Assembly: GCF_004053875.1 (NCBI RefSeq)
Contig: NZ_SBIP01000001.1
Span: 806,001 to 870,000 of the forward strand
Direction: 5' to 3'
DNA: 64,000 nt
DNA from: Neorhizobium lilium
GTDB lineage: Bacteria; Pseudomonadota; Alphaproteobacteria; Rhizobiales; Rhizobiaceae
Below the pieces are notes generated by a model. The model saw only the letters and a program-made list of their open reading frames with translations, was not told the DNA's origin and made no database searches. Below, piece by piece: positions 43,813 through 52,468 of this stretch. Position 1 is the first letter of the stretch; each line of letters begins with the position of its first letter. Made by a program: the position numbers and the translations under genes.

Positions 43813-44765
43813 CGCATCCACCTTTCTGCACGTGCGCGCAGGGCAAGGTAGGCCGTGATGGCGAGTGCCACCACCAGAACCATGCACAGCGCGAGGGCCG
43901 CCCCCAGTTGCTCGTTATGCAGCACGTCGCCGCGAATTTGTGCGTAGAGCAGGATCGGCACGATGTTCACCGCGTATCCCGTCAATGCGTAGGCGGTCGC
44001 GATTGCGCCAAAGGCGTTTGCGAACAGCAGCGCCAGCGTCCCGAGCAGGGTTGGCCACAGGACCGGCAGGCCGATGTGCCGCCAATACTGCCAGGCTGTT
44101 GCACCGAGCATCTCGGCCGCTTCCCGGCATTCCCGAGGGAGCCTTTCGACGGCGGGCATCATGATGGTGAGGGCGATGGGGACCTGAAAAAAGAGGTAGG
44201 TGAGCACCAATCCTGAAAAGCTCGCCAGCTCAAAGCCGGACGCATAGAGGTTGATGCCAAATACCTGCCTCAGCACCACCGTTACCAAGCCCAGCCTGCC
44301 GAAGGTGGCGATGAAGGCGAAGGCCAGCGGAACCCCGGAGAAGTTGGACGCAACCCCGCAAAAGGTCATGATGATCGTTCGGGCCTTCGAGTTGGCGATT
44401 CCACGGCTGATGATCAAAGCGAGACCAAGGCCGAGGAACGCGCCGAGCACCGCTGTCGCCGCCGAAATCTCGATCGACGTCAGGAAAGCGTTTGCGATTT
44501 CGGAGGTCGCAAGGTCCGCGAAGTTCGCCAGCGTGACGCCGCCCTGCCGATCGACAAACGCATTGGCGAGCAATGCAACGGTCGGCATGACGATCATGAC
44601 TGCGGCAAACACGAAAAAGGGCACCGTGCCGATCAGTGCCGGCCAGTCCGGACGGGATATACGAGGCATTCGGCGTGGCCCTGACGGCTTTCCGGAGCGG
44701 GCATGTCCCGCGCCGGGTGTACTGCTGGTCGACGTCCGGTCCAAATTATTTGCTTCCTGCACCAA
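43809..44765 (-). CDS. ABC transporter permease (PotB/PhnU-like)
   Basis: This 318-residue permease has a 40-residue basic leader (SGKPSGPRRMPRISRPDWPA) followed by six hydrophobic segments. The coupling motif is ECREAAEMLGATAWQYWRHI. The start is TTG 44765 or GTG 44762, both overlapping the end of the binding-protein gene. An ATG at about 44667 (MPRISRP) is an alternative that removes most of the leader. Confidence 0.88.
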   Translation of the reverse strand: MVQEANNLDRTSTSSTPGAGHARSGKPSGPRRMPRISRPDWPALIGTVPFFVFAAVMIVMPTVALLANAFVDRQGGVTLANFADLATSEIANAFLTSIEISAATAVLGAFLGLGLALIISRGIANSKARTIIMTFCGVASNFSGVPLAFAFIATFGRLGLVTVVLRQVFGINLYASGFELASFSGLVLTYLFFQVPIALTIMMPAVERLPRECREAAEMLGATAWQYWRHIGLPVLWPTLLGTLALLFANAFGAIATAYALTGYAVNIVPILLYAQIRGDVLHNEQLGAALALCMVLVVALAITAYLALRARAERWMR

Positions 44766-45837
44766 CAGTGGTGGTCCATTCCTTTGCGATCACGTCGCTT
44801 GCTTCCACAAGATGCCCAAGCTCCGGGAAGACAAGGTTGGATCCGGTTTGCGGCAGCTTCGCCATCATCTCATCGGTGATCTTGCCGGACTTGCGCATCG
44901 CGTCGAAGCGGATCGGGTGGCAGAGACCCTTGAGGAAGCCGCTTTGCCCCTCGTCGGAATAGAGGTACTCCATCCAGAGTTTGGCGGCGTTCGGGTGCGG
45001 GGCGTATTTGCTGATGGCTTGCGCGTAGACGCCAGCGACCGTCACGCTTGTCGGCACGAGGGTGTCGAGGGGTGGGTTGCCTTTGAAGTTCTGGTTATAG
45101 GTGATGCCGTTGAAGTCCCATCGTGTCGTGATCGGGGTTTCGCCCTTGGCTATCGATGACGCCGTCCCGAAGCCGGCGACAAGATTGCCCGCGTCCTTCA
45201 GCTTGCGATAGAACGCCAGGCCGGCTTTGGCAGCTTCAGCCCCGGGCTGTGCCCCTGTTGCCAGACCGGCGGCATAGATGCTGAGGATCGCATTGTTGGC
45301 CGTGCGTGGATCGGCGGGGATCGATACGCTCTTTCGATAGGCCGGATCGAGGAGGTCGGACCAGTCGGACGGAGACTTTGTCACGATGTCTTTGTTGACG
45401 ATAAAGGCCAGCACGCCATAGTAGTCGCCGTACCAGTAGCCGTCAGGGTCTTTGACGACGCCTGGAATTTCGTTCCAGGTCTGTACTTTGTAGGGTTGCA
45501 GGAGATCATCCTGCTTTGCGGTCGGGCCAAAGACGAGGCCAATGTCGATGACGTCGGGGGCTTGCGGACCCTTGTTGTCCATATTGGCCTTGATCGTCGC
45601 CAGTTCCTCGCCCGAACCGGCATTCGGATTGAGCTCGTTCACCGTGAGGCCGTACTTGTCCTTGAAGCCTTGGATCAACGCGCCGTAGCCGCACCAATCA
45701 TGGGAAACGGCGATCACGGTCAGCTGACCTTCGGCTTTTGCCGCCGTAACGAGTTCGTCTATGTTTGCCGCTTGTGCGATGGGAGGCAACCCGATCAGGG
45801 ACGCTATTCCACAATATGCCAGTCTCTTCCAATCCAT
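44746..45837 (-). CDS. Periplasmic substrate-binding protein (iron/phosphonate/polyamine class)
   Basis: This 363-residue exported protein has a signal peptide (LAYCGIASLIGLPPIAQAAN) and a class II binding fold (GQLTVIAVSHDWCGYGALIQ, PDVIDIGLVFGPTAKQDDLL, YWYGDYYGVLAFIVNKDIV). It resembles binding proteins of the ferric-ion and 2-aminoethylphosphonate importers. It is divergent from the DeoR regulator and the phosphodiesterase, suggesting uptake of a phosphorus-containing compound. The ligand is not certain. Confidence 0.88.
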   Translation of the reverse strand: MDWKRLAYCGIASLIGLPPIAQAANIDELVTAAKAEGQLTVIAVSHDWCGYGALIQGFKDKYGLTVNELNPNAGSGEELATIKANMDNKGPQAPDVIDIGLVFGPTAKQDDLLQPYKVQTWNEIPGVVKDPDGYWYGDYYGVLAFIVNKDIVTKSPSDWSDLLDPAYRKSVSIPADPRTANNAILSIYAAGLATGAQPGAEAAKAGLAFYRKLKDAGNLVAGFGTASSIAKGETPITTRWDFNGITYNQNFKGNPPLDTLVPTSVTVAGVYAQAISKYAPHPNAAKLWMEYLYSDEGQSGFLKGLCHPIRFDAMRKSGKITDEMMAKLPQTGSNLVFPELGHLVEASDVIAKEWTTTVGAGSK

Positions 45838-46205
45838 TGAAATTCCCTTTCTTGAAACGCGGCGCGTTGCTCCAGCAGCAAGGCGTCGATCGCAACTCGG
45901 TATAGGTATGGCTATTAACGGAAATGTGACATTACGTGGCTAAATTTGGTATTAATTGATGTTTCGCGGTTTTGCAAGTCGGCGCTTGGTAGTCAACTTG
46001 CACCAGGCGATCCCAATAGCTGTAAATTGGATAACCGGCTGTACCGGAAATCCGTTTTATTTCAACAGATCGACCTATGTTTGGAGTTGGAGCTGTGGTG
46101 CCGGATTGACAGGAGGCTTGGGCTCGATTAATCCACAAAACATCACACCGTAAACGCCAAGCGATATCGCCGAGCCTTTCGGGTAGTTTGGGAATGGGAG
46201 GGCTC
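45838..46205. promoter_or_regulatory. Divergent promoter region between importer and DeoR genes
   Basis: About 370 bases with no gene. It is AT-rich around 45900-45970 and should contain promoters for both directions and the DeoR operator. I could not assign boxes confidently. Short plus-strand frames here have no family resemblance. Confidence 0.4.
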
Positions 46206-46997
46206 GTGGCGAGAATACCGGCAGCAAGTCGCATCAAAGCCATCGCAGAACTTCTTGAAGCAGGAGATGGGGTCAGTATCGCTGCGATGGCCGAGCGGTA
46301 CGCGGTTTCCATGGAGACCATTCGCCGCGATCTCGCAAGCCTTGAGAAGAACGGGCTTCTCACGCGCGTCCATGGTGGCGCAATACCGACGGCGCGGGCG
46401 GCGCCGATCTCGATGCGGGTCAATAGCCTGAGCAGTGAGAAGGCCTCGATCGGCGAGCTGGCGGCAAAGCTGGTCGGACGCGACGGGTGGATCTTCGTGA
46501 CGCACGGCAGTACGACGCTATCCGTCGCCAAAGCCCTGGACGAGGGCAGTCCGATGTCGGTAATGACCAACATGCCTGCTATCGCGGAGGCGTTGCATGG
46601 CGGTGTGAAACACCGGGTCACCCTGACAGGCGGCGAATACGACTATGCCGACGGCGCGCTTACTGGCCAACAGGTACTGGACGCGATTTCCGAATGTGTG
46701 TTCGACACCGTGGTCATCGCCGCCTATGGCATCGATCCCGTGCATGGTTTGGTCGAGTCGGGAAAATACCTGCAGCACATGAAGCGCTTGCTCTTCCAGC
46801 GCAGTCATCGCCGTATCGTCGTCGCGGACCACAGCAAGTTCGGAGCGCCAGGCTCCTATATCTCAGCACCACTTTCCGAGATCGGGACGATCGTCACCGA
46901 TCAGCCACCCCCGCCCTCTTTCGCCGATGCGTTCGACGAGGCCGGCGTTCGGGTGATCTATCCCGCAACCGTCAAGGAATCAGACCATGACCAATGA
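46206..46997 (+). CDS. DeoR-family transcriptional regulator
   Basis: This is a 263-residue regulator. The N-terminal DeoR helix-turn-helix includes VSIAAMAERYAVSMETIRRD, LASLEKNGLLTRVHGGA. The C-terminal sugar-phosphate-sensing domain follows (IFVTHGSTTLSVAKALDEGS, VVIAAYGIDPVHGLVESGKY, RRIVVADHSKFG). GTG 46206 has GGGAGGG in front, better supported than TTG 46188. It overlaps the phosphodiesterase start by 11 bases, so the two are co-expressed. It probably controls the divergent importer too. Confidence 0.9.
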   Translation: MARIPAASRIKAIAELLEAGDGVSIAAMAERYAVSMETIRRDLASLEKNGLLTRVHGGAIPTARAAPISMRVNSLSSEKASIGELAAKLVGRDGWIFVTHGSTTLSVAKALDEGSPMSVMTNMPAIAEALHGGVKHRVTLTGGEYDYADGALTGQQVLDAISECVFDTVVIAAYGIDPVHGLVESGKYLQHMKRLLFQRSHRRIVVADHSKFGAPGSYISAPLSEIGTIVTDQPPPPSFADAFDEAGVRVIYPATVKESDHDQ

Positions 46998-48471
46998 GGT
47001 ACGCCACGTCGTGGTCATGGGCATCGACGGCTTGCGCCCGGATCTGGTCGATGACGTGACGACGCCCAACCTCGTCGCGCTAGCGCGTGCCGGCACATGG
47101 AGCACCCATCATACAACGGTGTTTCCGAGCGAGACCCGCGGTGCGCTGACGGCCCTCGCAACAGGTTCTCCCGCCCAAACAAACGGGATCGCCGGCAATC
47201 AGTTCTATGTGCGCGATGGGTTTCCCGAGCAGATCTTCACCGAGACGGTGCATGATTGGTACGCGGCCGATGAACGGCTTGGAGGGCAGTTGGTCGAGGC
47301 GACCTCGCTCTCGGAGACGCTCCACCGGATCGGCCGACCCTTCGCGGTCATCGCGTCGAGCGGGCCTGGCGTGCTGCCAGCGCTGAACTGGAAAGGTGCC
47401 CAGCGCGATCAGCTCGGATTCAACGTCCGCCATCCTCAGACGGCCCATCCGCACGCGTTTGCGGCGGGCGTCCACCGCTCGCTGAAGATCCCGGCAGGAG
47501 GCGTATCTGTCGATGGCCCGAAGGCGGCGTTGAAGGTCTTCGAGCAGGAGGTGTGGCCTCACAGTAAGCCGGCAGTCAGCATCCTCTGGTGCACCGAAGT
47601 GGACAGCGCGGCGCATCTGTACGGACTGGCATCCGATCAGCTGCGCGAGAACATGCGGCATTGCGATGAAGTCGTCGGCGCGCTTATGGCGTGGCGCGAG
47701 GCGCAGCCCGAGCGCGACAGCATAACGCTTCTGGTCGTCTCCGATCATGGCCACGTTACGATCGGCGGCCTGGTCTCCGTCGCGGATTCGCTGTGTGTAG
47801 GTGGGTTCAAGGCGGCAGCCTCGTTCGTAGACCCGGCGACTGACCTACTGGTGCGACCAGGGCGAGCCGCCGGCATCTGGCTGAGGAAGCACGACCCCGT
47901 CTTGTTGCACGAGGTGGCGAGCTTCATGACGGAGCAGGCTTGGTTCGGCGGCGCCTTCAGCTGCGCCGGAGCGCCCGGAAGCATCCACGGCCGCGTGGAG
48001 GGAAGCCTGGCTTTGGAGTTGCTCGGCGCAGGAGGCGCCCGTGCGCCCGATCTGTTTGTCCAGCTTGGGAACACCGCGGATGACGTGGCCGGTGGCACCG
48101 GTTCGGTGTATTACGATGCCGGCGACTACGATTTGCGGCCGGGCGGCGGCACCCATGGCGGTCTGCATCGGGGCGAACTGTCTGCAGTTCTCGCCGGATA
48201 CGGGGCGGGGCTGGGGCAAGGATGCGTTTCCAGCACACCAAGCGCCATCACCGACATCGCGCCGACCATCCTGTCGCTGCTTGGTGTACCGCAGCCGCAC
48301 ACGATGACCGGCCGCGTGTTACGGGAGTTGACGACGGATGCGCCGGCGCAGAGCGAGGAAGTGTCCGAAGACATCCGATCTAGCGGAACGCGAAAGGTAA
48401 CGGCCGTATCTAGGACAAAGGCTATGGGGCGCTTCTACATGAGTGAAGGCCGGATTGTTCCGGCGACCTGA
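46987..48471 (+). CDS. Type I phosphodiesterase / nucleotide pyrophosphatase family protein
   Basis: This 494-residue enzyme belongs to the alkaline-phosphatase superfamily. Metal and nucleophile motifs are present: VVVMGIDGLRPDLVDDV (Asp), FPSETRGALTALATGS (nucleophile region), CTEVDSAAHLYGL, LLVVSDHGHVTIG and GGTHGGLHRGEL. No signal peptide is seen, so it acts in the cytoplasm on an imported substrate. With the DeoR regulator and the importer it suggests use of a phosphodiester or phosphonate-like compound. Confidence 0.85.
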   Translation: MTNEVRHVVVMGIDGLRPDLVDDVTTPNLVALARAGTWSTHHTTVFPSETRGALTALATGSPAQTNGIAGNQFYVRDGFPEQIFTETVHDWYAADERLGGQLVEATSLSETLHRIGRPFAVIASSGPGVLPALNWKGAQRDQLGFNVRHPQTAHPHAFAAGVHRSLKIPAGGVSVDGPKAALKVFEQEVWPHSKPAVSILWCTEVDSAAHLYGLASDQLRENMRHCDEVVGALMAWREAQPERDSITLLVVSDHGHVTIGGLVSVADSLCVGGFKAAASFVDPATDLLVRPGRAAGIWLRKHDPVLLHEVASFMTEQAWFGGAFSCAGAPGSIHGRVEGSLALELLGAGGARAPDLFVQLGNTADDVAGGTGSVYYDAGDYDLRPGGGTHGGLHRGELSAVLAGYGAGLGQGCVSSTPSAITDIAPTILSLLGVPQPHTMTGRVLRELTTDAPAQSEEVSEDIRSSGTRKVTAVSRTKAMGRFYMSEGRIVPAT

Positions 48472-48580
48472 TCACCAATCGCTACTGCCCTTTGGTTCAA
48501 TGCGGATTTTACTAAAGGGACACCAGTTCAGAGATCACATTACGCTCTCTATAGCTGTATAATTTCCGAAGCCTATTAAA

Positions 48581-48618
48581 GATGAGGGTGTGATGATCAG
48601 ATGAGGGTGTGATGATCA
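48581..48618 (+). repeat. Tandem 19-bp direct repeat in the traR leader
   Basis: GATGAGGGTGTGATGATCA occurs twice without spacer (48581-48599 and 48600-48618), ending 33 bases before the traR start. A possible -10 hexamer TATAAT lies at 48558-48563 upstream. The duplication could change spacing or a regulator site for traR. Confidence 0.7.
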
Positions 48619-48651
48619 GCTGTTTCACCTGACCCCCAGTAAGGAGTGAAA

Positions 48652-49356
48652 ATGCAGCACTGGCTGGACAAGCTTACCGATATCACTGCGCTCCATGGCG
48701 ACGAGAGCATCATTAAGCAAGCTCTCGGTCACCTCGCCGACGCGGCCGGATTTGGCGGCTATGCTTACCTTCATATTCAACCCGGCCATACGCTCGCGGT
48801 CTCGAACTATCATCCCGAGTGGCGGTCGATCTATTTCGAGAAGAAATTCGCGGCTGTTGACCCTGTCGTAAGACGTGCCAAGACTTTGAAGCAGGCTTTT
48901 GTCTGGAGCGGCGATCAAGATAGCCCCCGCGCTTCAAAGCCCGAACGGGCCTTCTATGCGCATGCTGCCGACTTCGGCATCCGCTCTGGCATTACCATCC
49001 CGGTGAGGGCAGCTAACGGGTCGATCTCCATGTTCACCCTGGCATCGGAAAGACCGGTGCTTGACCTCGATCGCAATATCGATCCCATCGCGGCCGCAGC
49101 TGCCGTCGGGCAACTCCATGCCCGCCTGTCCCTTCTGCCATTCACGCCGAGCGCACAGTACCCCGTGTGGCTCGATGCGAAGGAAGCCGCCTACCTTAAA
49201 TGGATTGCCGTCGGCAAGACCATGGAAGAAGCGGCCGATCTGGAAGGGGTCAAATACAACTCGGTGAAAAGCAAGCTCTACGAGACCAGGAAACGTCTCG
49301 AGATACACACGATGTATCATCTGGTCGCGCTGGCAATCCGCGCAAAACTCATCTGA
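48652..49356 (+). CDS. traR: Quorum-sensing transcriptional activator TraR (LuxR family)
   Basis: This 234-residue protein has the exact length of Ti plasmid TraR. The N-terminal autoinducer domain keeps the signal-contacting residues Trp57, Tyr61, Asp70 and Trp85. The C-terminal helix-turn-helix is [20 protein letters not shown] with [16 protein letters not shown], ending LAIRAKLI. With its acyl-homoserine lactone it should bind the CTGCAGATCTGCAG boxes and activate traI-trb, traA/traC operons and repABC. ATG 48652 has AAGGAG in front. It is convergent with traM. Confidence 0.96.
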   Translation: MQHWLDKLTDITALHGDESIIKQALGHLADAAGFGGYAYLHIQPGHTLAVSNYHPEWRSIYFEKKFAAVDPVVRRAKTLKQAFVWSGDQDSPRASKPERAFYAHAADFGIRSGITIPVRAANGSISMFTLASERPVLDLDRNIDPIAAAAAVGQLHARLSLLPFTPSAQYPVWLDAKEAAYLKWIAVGKTMEEAADLEGVKYNSVKSKLYETRKRLEIHTMYHLVALAIRAKLI

Positions 49357-49377
49357 AAAACCAGTCTAGTTGACTGG
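49356..49377 (-). terminator. Rho-independent terminator of traM
   Basis: On the minus strand CCAGTC, AACTA loop, GACTGG is followed by TTTTT. The stem overlaps the traM stop codon and lies between the convergent ends of traR and traM. Confidence 0.7.
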
Positions 49378-49674
49378 GACCTTCGGTGTGTAGCCCAGAA
49401 TATCGAGTAGCGTGTTGAGCGCGATCATCTGCGCGTGCATCGCGATCATCGCCTCGATGTAAACCAGATGCTGCCCGCCGCCAACGGCAATTCCAGTCTT
49501 ATAGTCGTCGGGCAAGGCCTGAAACAACTGGTCCGCCTTCCCGACGAGTTGCCTGTGGGTGCGGATCGCATCGACCGTCAAAGTCTCGAGGTCCGCCGCG
49601 GAAAGCCCACGCGTCAGTCCTATGACCGGACGAAGTTCGCATGTGTCCGTCACTGTTTCATTTTCCGATAACAT
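49366..49674 (-). CDS. traM: TraR antiactivator TraM
   Basis: This 102-residue protein has the standard TraM length. The body ELRPVIGLTRGLSAADLETL, DAIRTHRQLVGKADQLFQAL, YIEAMIAMHAQMIALNTLLD and end ILGYTPKVPVN are strongly TraM-like. TraM binds TraR and blocks DNA binding until signal is high. ATG 49674 is chosen over an upstream extension of 17 residues because it gives the family length. It is transcribed toward traR, ending ten bases from the traR stop. Confidence 0.95.
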   Translation of the reverse strand: MLSENETVTDTCELRPVIGLTRGLSAADLETLTVDAIRTHRQLVGKADQLFQALPDDYKTGIAVGGGQHLVYIEAMIAMHAQMIALNTLLDILGYTPKVPVN

Positions 49675-50014
49675 GTCTGATCCAGCCTCGGTGGACGTTG
49701 GTCTGCGGTACGCCCCCGCTGACAACGAACCCTGTGAACTCTAGCCGGGGGTTAGAATCCGAGATGAATCGGCCCTGAGACCTTTAGCACCGAGGCGCCT
49801 GGACATACGTCACAGGCCCCCGGCCATTAAGGTCAGAGGGTTCTTGGCGCGATTTCGGTCGGCACCAACCGTTCATCAGGGGATTCTAAGCCCCAACGCA
49901 GTGCGTACTGCGTCCCCTACTATATAAAGGCCATTCCGAAAGGACGCCAGAGGGCACGCGCACCGGGGTGCAATTTCCCATGCCTCAAAGCGATATTCGC
50001 CGCCCGCCCGGCGC
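49675..50014. other. Gap between traM and traH
   Basis: About 340 bases without a gene. It is the region downstream of traH and upstream of traM, so it should contain the traM promoter. I see no tra box in it. Confidence 0.4.
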
Positions 50015-50662
50015 CTATTCCTTTCGAGCGCCGATGCCAGACAAGTCGACCCGTATGCTCGCTTTGTTGGGATCGTCCACAGGCTGATCCACAGCCAGCG
50101 TGGCACTGTTTGCCGGAGGATCCTCCTCGCCTCGTGGCCCCTTATTACCTGTTTCGACGTCGGCGGGTCGCGTTGGGTTTGTTACATCGGGATCCGCCGC
50201 CCGAAAGACGGCTGTCCCATCGAAATATCCCGTCTGCCAGGCGATGATCGCGTCATCGAAGATCTGCGGCAGAACATCTTTGGCTGTCGGGCGTCCATAC
50301 CACTTGGTGACGATCCGATAGACCTTGCCGAACATCGCCGTACCCATGCGAATGTTTTCGCAGGCGTCGACAAGATCGGGCTTCAGTTGCCCTGCCTCGA
50401 TAATGCCAAGGCCCGCAGGATATTGCGTAATGCCAACACGCACGGTATTGCGGCCGAGGTTGTCACGGATCAGTGCGACGGCCTCGTCCGGCGTCGTTGG
50501 TTTCGGAACGAGCACGATACGGTTTCCGGAACGCACGGTAATGGCCAGCGGATCCTGCGACCCTGCTCGCTCAATAAACATCTCGACGATCTCAGGCTTC
50601 AAAGCCTTGTCGGCGCATTGCTGAATAAGAACAGCATCGATCATCTGGTCATTCCTGTTCAT
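50015..50662 (-). CDS. traH: Conjugal transfer protein TraH
   Basis: This protein of about 215 residues is last in the traAFBH operon. It keeps TraH blocks seen in Ti plasmids: CADKALKPEIVEMFIERAGS, SGNRIVLVPKPTTPDEAVAL, TQYPAGLGIIEAGQLKPDLV and MGTAMFGKVYRIVTKWYGRP. The C-terminal 60 residues are charged and disordered, ending in IRVDLSGIGA. It resembles lytic-transglycosylase-like accessory proteins. ATG 50662 overlaps the traB stop; ATG 50644 (MIDAVLIQQ) is also plausible. Confidence 0.9.
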   Translation of the reverse strand: MNRNDQMIDAVLIQQCADKALKPEIVEMFIERAGSQDPLAITVRSGNRIVLVPKPTTPDEAVALIRDNLGRNTVRVGITQYPAGLGIIEAGQLKPDLVDACENIRMGTAMFGKVYRIVTKWYGRPTAKDVLPQIFDDAIIAWQTGYFDGTAVFRAADPDVTNPTRPADVETGNKGPRGEEDPPANSATLAVDQPVDDPNKASIRVDLSGIGARKE

Positions 50663-51896
50663 TGTGATTGAAGGCCGTGACGATCGGTACGCCGAACAGT
50701 CGTGACCAGGCGGTAGCGCTCGCCTGCTGGATGGCAACGATCGACGTGCCGGAGGTCCACCACCCATTGCCGGTCGCGACGATGAGGTCCGGAGCGTGCA
50801 GCATCGACTGCAGGACCGGCCAGAGGATGAGCTGCTCGTAGCAGATCAGCGGTGCGATCCGCATGCCGGCAACCTCGACGACCGGATTGGCAAAAAAGTG
50901 GGCGCGTGCGCCGCCGCCCTCGCCCATCGATGCCCGCCACGGCTGCCACATCGCCACGGGGACCGGCATGCGCTCGCGATAGAGGATGCGGGCCTCGGTG
51001 GCCGAGATGGCCACCATGACATTGTCGTAACCTGCAGCTGTGATAACTGCAGCGCCGGCGATGACGGTAATGGCGGACCCTTGCAAGCCCTCTTGCCAAA
51101 GGCGCGCCACGGTCAGCGTCCAGAAGCCAAGCGCGCTCTCAGGCAAAACGACAAATTGAGCCCCGTCGCCCGAAACCGTCCGGGCCGCAGCAATCAGATC
51201 GCGATGAAAACGAAGCGAGCCATCGCGACCAAGGTTCTGCCCCAGCGCAAGGTCGACCCCATTCCATCCGTGTGGTAGTTTGGGTTGCGCCCAGTCCGTG
51301 GCAGGCCAGGCGTAAAGGCCTCCCAAGACTGCGACCGCGATTTGCCACCTTTGACCGGTCATGACGACCAGCAGGATCGCGGTCGTTCCAAGACCAAACC
51401 ATCCCCAACCCGGGAACAGGATGCCAGCCGCAGTTAGCGGATGCGCCCAGCCGGTGATCCCGAAGGGCGGCACAGCCATCAGCATCATGGCAGCCGAATA
51501 GCGCACCGCCCGCCCCCTTCCCGGACGCCCTGTCCATAGAATGGCGTGCACCAGTGTAAAGCTCACTGAGGCCATCACCCATAACATGAGGCCTGGCCAG
51601 AGATCGGCGGCGTAGAAGTTCGCGACGCCCTGTGGCAAGCCGCGGGACGCGGCGAGAAAATAGCCCGCTGAGACGCCAGCCGCGGTCACCCGTGATGGCG
51701 ACTTGGCCCAGAGCAGTGGAAAGAGCATGGCGACCGGAATGGTCATCATGTTTCCGCTCCAGGCAACCGTGCCCACCACAATCGACAGCCCGATCAGGAT
51801 CGGTCCCTGAAAACGGTTAGGGATCGAAAGTGAGGATCGGCTTGGCAAGTCCGAGGAGGCCGCTGATCGAGATCGGTCCAAAATATCGGGAGTCAT
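50649..51896 (-). CDS. traB: Conjugal transfer protein TraB (carbon-nitrogen hydrolase domain)
   Basis: This protein of about 415 residues has an N-terminal membrane part (several helices, [40 protein letters not shown]). A C-terminal apolipoprotein-N-acyltransferase/nitrilase-like domain follows with [13 protein letters not shown] (Glu), a basic loop, and [13 protein letters not shown] (Cys). TraB raises transfer efficiency in Ti plasmids. ATG 51896 is the first good start but overlaps traF by 80 bases; translation may begin later at a non-ATG codon. Confidence 0.92.
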   Translation of the reverse strand: MTPDILDRSRSAASSDLPSRSSLSIPNRFQGPILIGLSIVVGTVAWSGNMMTIPVAMLFPLLWAKSPSRVTAAGVSAGYFLAASRGLPQGVANFYAADLWPGLMLWVMASVSFTLVHAILWTGRPGRGRAVRYSAAMMLMAVPPFGITGWAHPLTAAGILFPGWGWFGLGTTAILLVVMTGQRWQIAVAVLGGLYAWPATDWAQPKLPHGWNGVDLALGQNLGRDGSLRFHRDLIAAARTVSGDGAQFVVLPESALGFWTLTVARLWQEGLQGSAITVIAGAAVITAAGYDNVMVAISATEARILYRERMPVPVAMWQPWRASMGEGGGARAHFFANPVVEVAGMRIAPLICYEQLILWPVLQSMLHAPDLIVATGNGWWTSGTSIVAIQQASATAWSRLFGVPIVTAFNHNEQE

Positions 51897-52347
51897 AGGA
51901 GCTCGCAAAGGATGAGTGAAGAAACAGGTGTCCCGGCGGCACGATGCCGCCGGAATAGGGGGTGATCGGACGGCCCTGCCCGTCGCTCTTACGGATGCGG
52001 GACGCGTCGAGAACAACGCCGTCGATCTTGACGATGTCGCCGATGGCGACGTGCTGGCTGGGAAGCGCTACGACGGTCTTGATGAGGGGCGCAAAACCGC
52101 CCGCGCACAGTCCGCGCCGAAGATAACCGCGCTGCCATGCCTTCTGGAACGGCGGCGTAGGGGGAGGGCAGATGAACACAAGATCGCCGACGAGGGGGGC
52201 TCGACTCAAAGGCTCGATGCGCCAGATTCCAAGTGGTTCGCTCAGCGTCAGGTTCAGCCTGATGCCGCCAACAAGAGCGATCCCTGCAAAAGCAGCCATG
52301 ACGCTCACGCTCGCAGTGACGATCATAGTCACCCCTCGCCCGCTCAT
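51817..52347 (-). CDS. traF: Conjugal transfer peptidase TraF (S26 signal-peptidase family)
   Basis: This 176-residue membrane-anchored peptidase matures and cyclises the TrbC pilin in related systems. An N-terminal helix ([20 protein letters not shown]) is followed by the serine region [19 protein letters not shown], the lysine region [17 protein letters not shown], and [23 protein letters not shown] 52347 overlaps a TGA (52344-52346) that ends the frame in which traA would stop without its frameshift, so translation was built to be coupled. Confidence 0.93.
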   Translation of the reverse strand: MSGRGVTMIVTASVSVMAAFAGIALVGGIRLNLTLSEPLGIWRIEPLSRAPLVGDLVFICPPPTPPFQKAWQRGYLRRGLCAGGFAPLIKTVVALPSQHVAIGDIVKIDGVVLDASRIRKSDGQGRPITPYSGGIVPPGHLFLHSSFASSYDSRYFGPISISGLLGLAKPILTFDP

Positions 52348-52468
52348 TCCTTGATCACCGGTGTCTGACGCTGAGCGAGCTTCAAGTCCTCTACCTGCTT
52401 CAGGGTTGCCACGGTGCGCTCGTGGGCCGATAGCTGCTGAGCAGTCCGCATGACCGGCCAGGCTTCTT

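Noticed and set aside
45955..46153. Short plus-strand frame before the DeoR gene
   Set aside because: No ribosome site, no family resemblance, and it lies in the AT-rich divergent promoter region.
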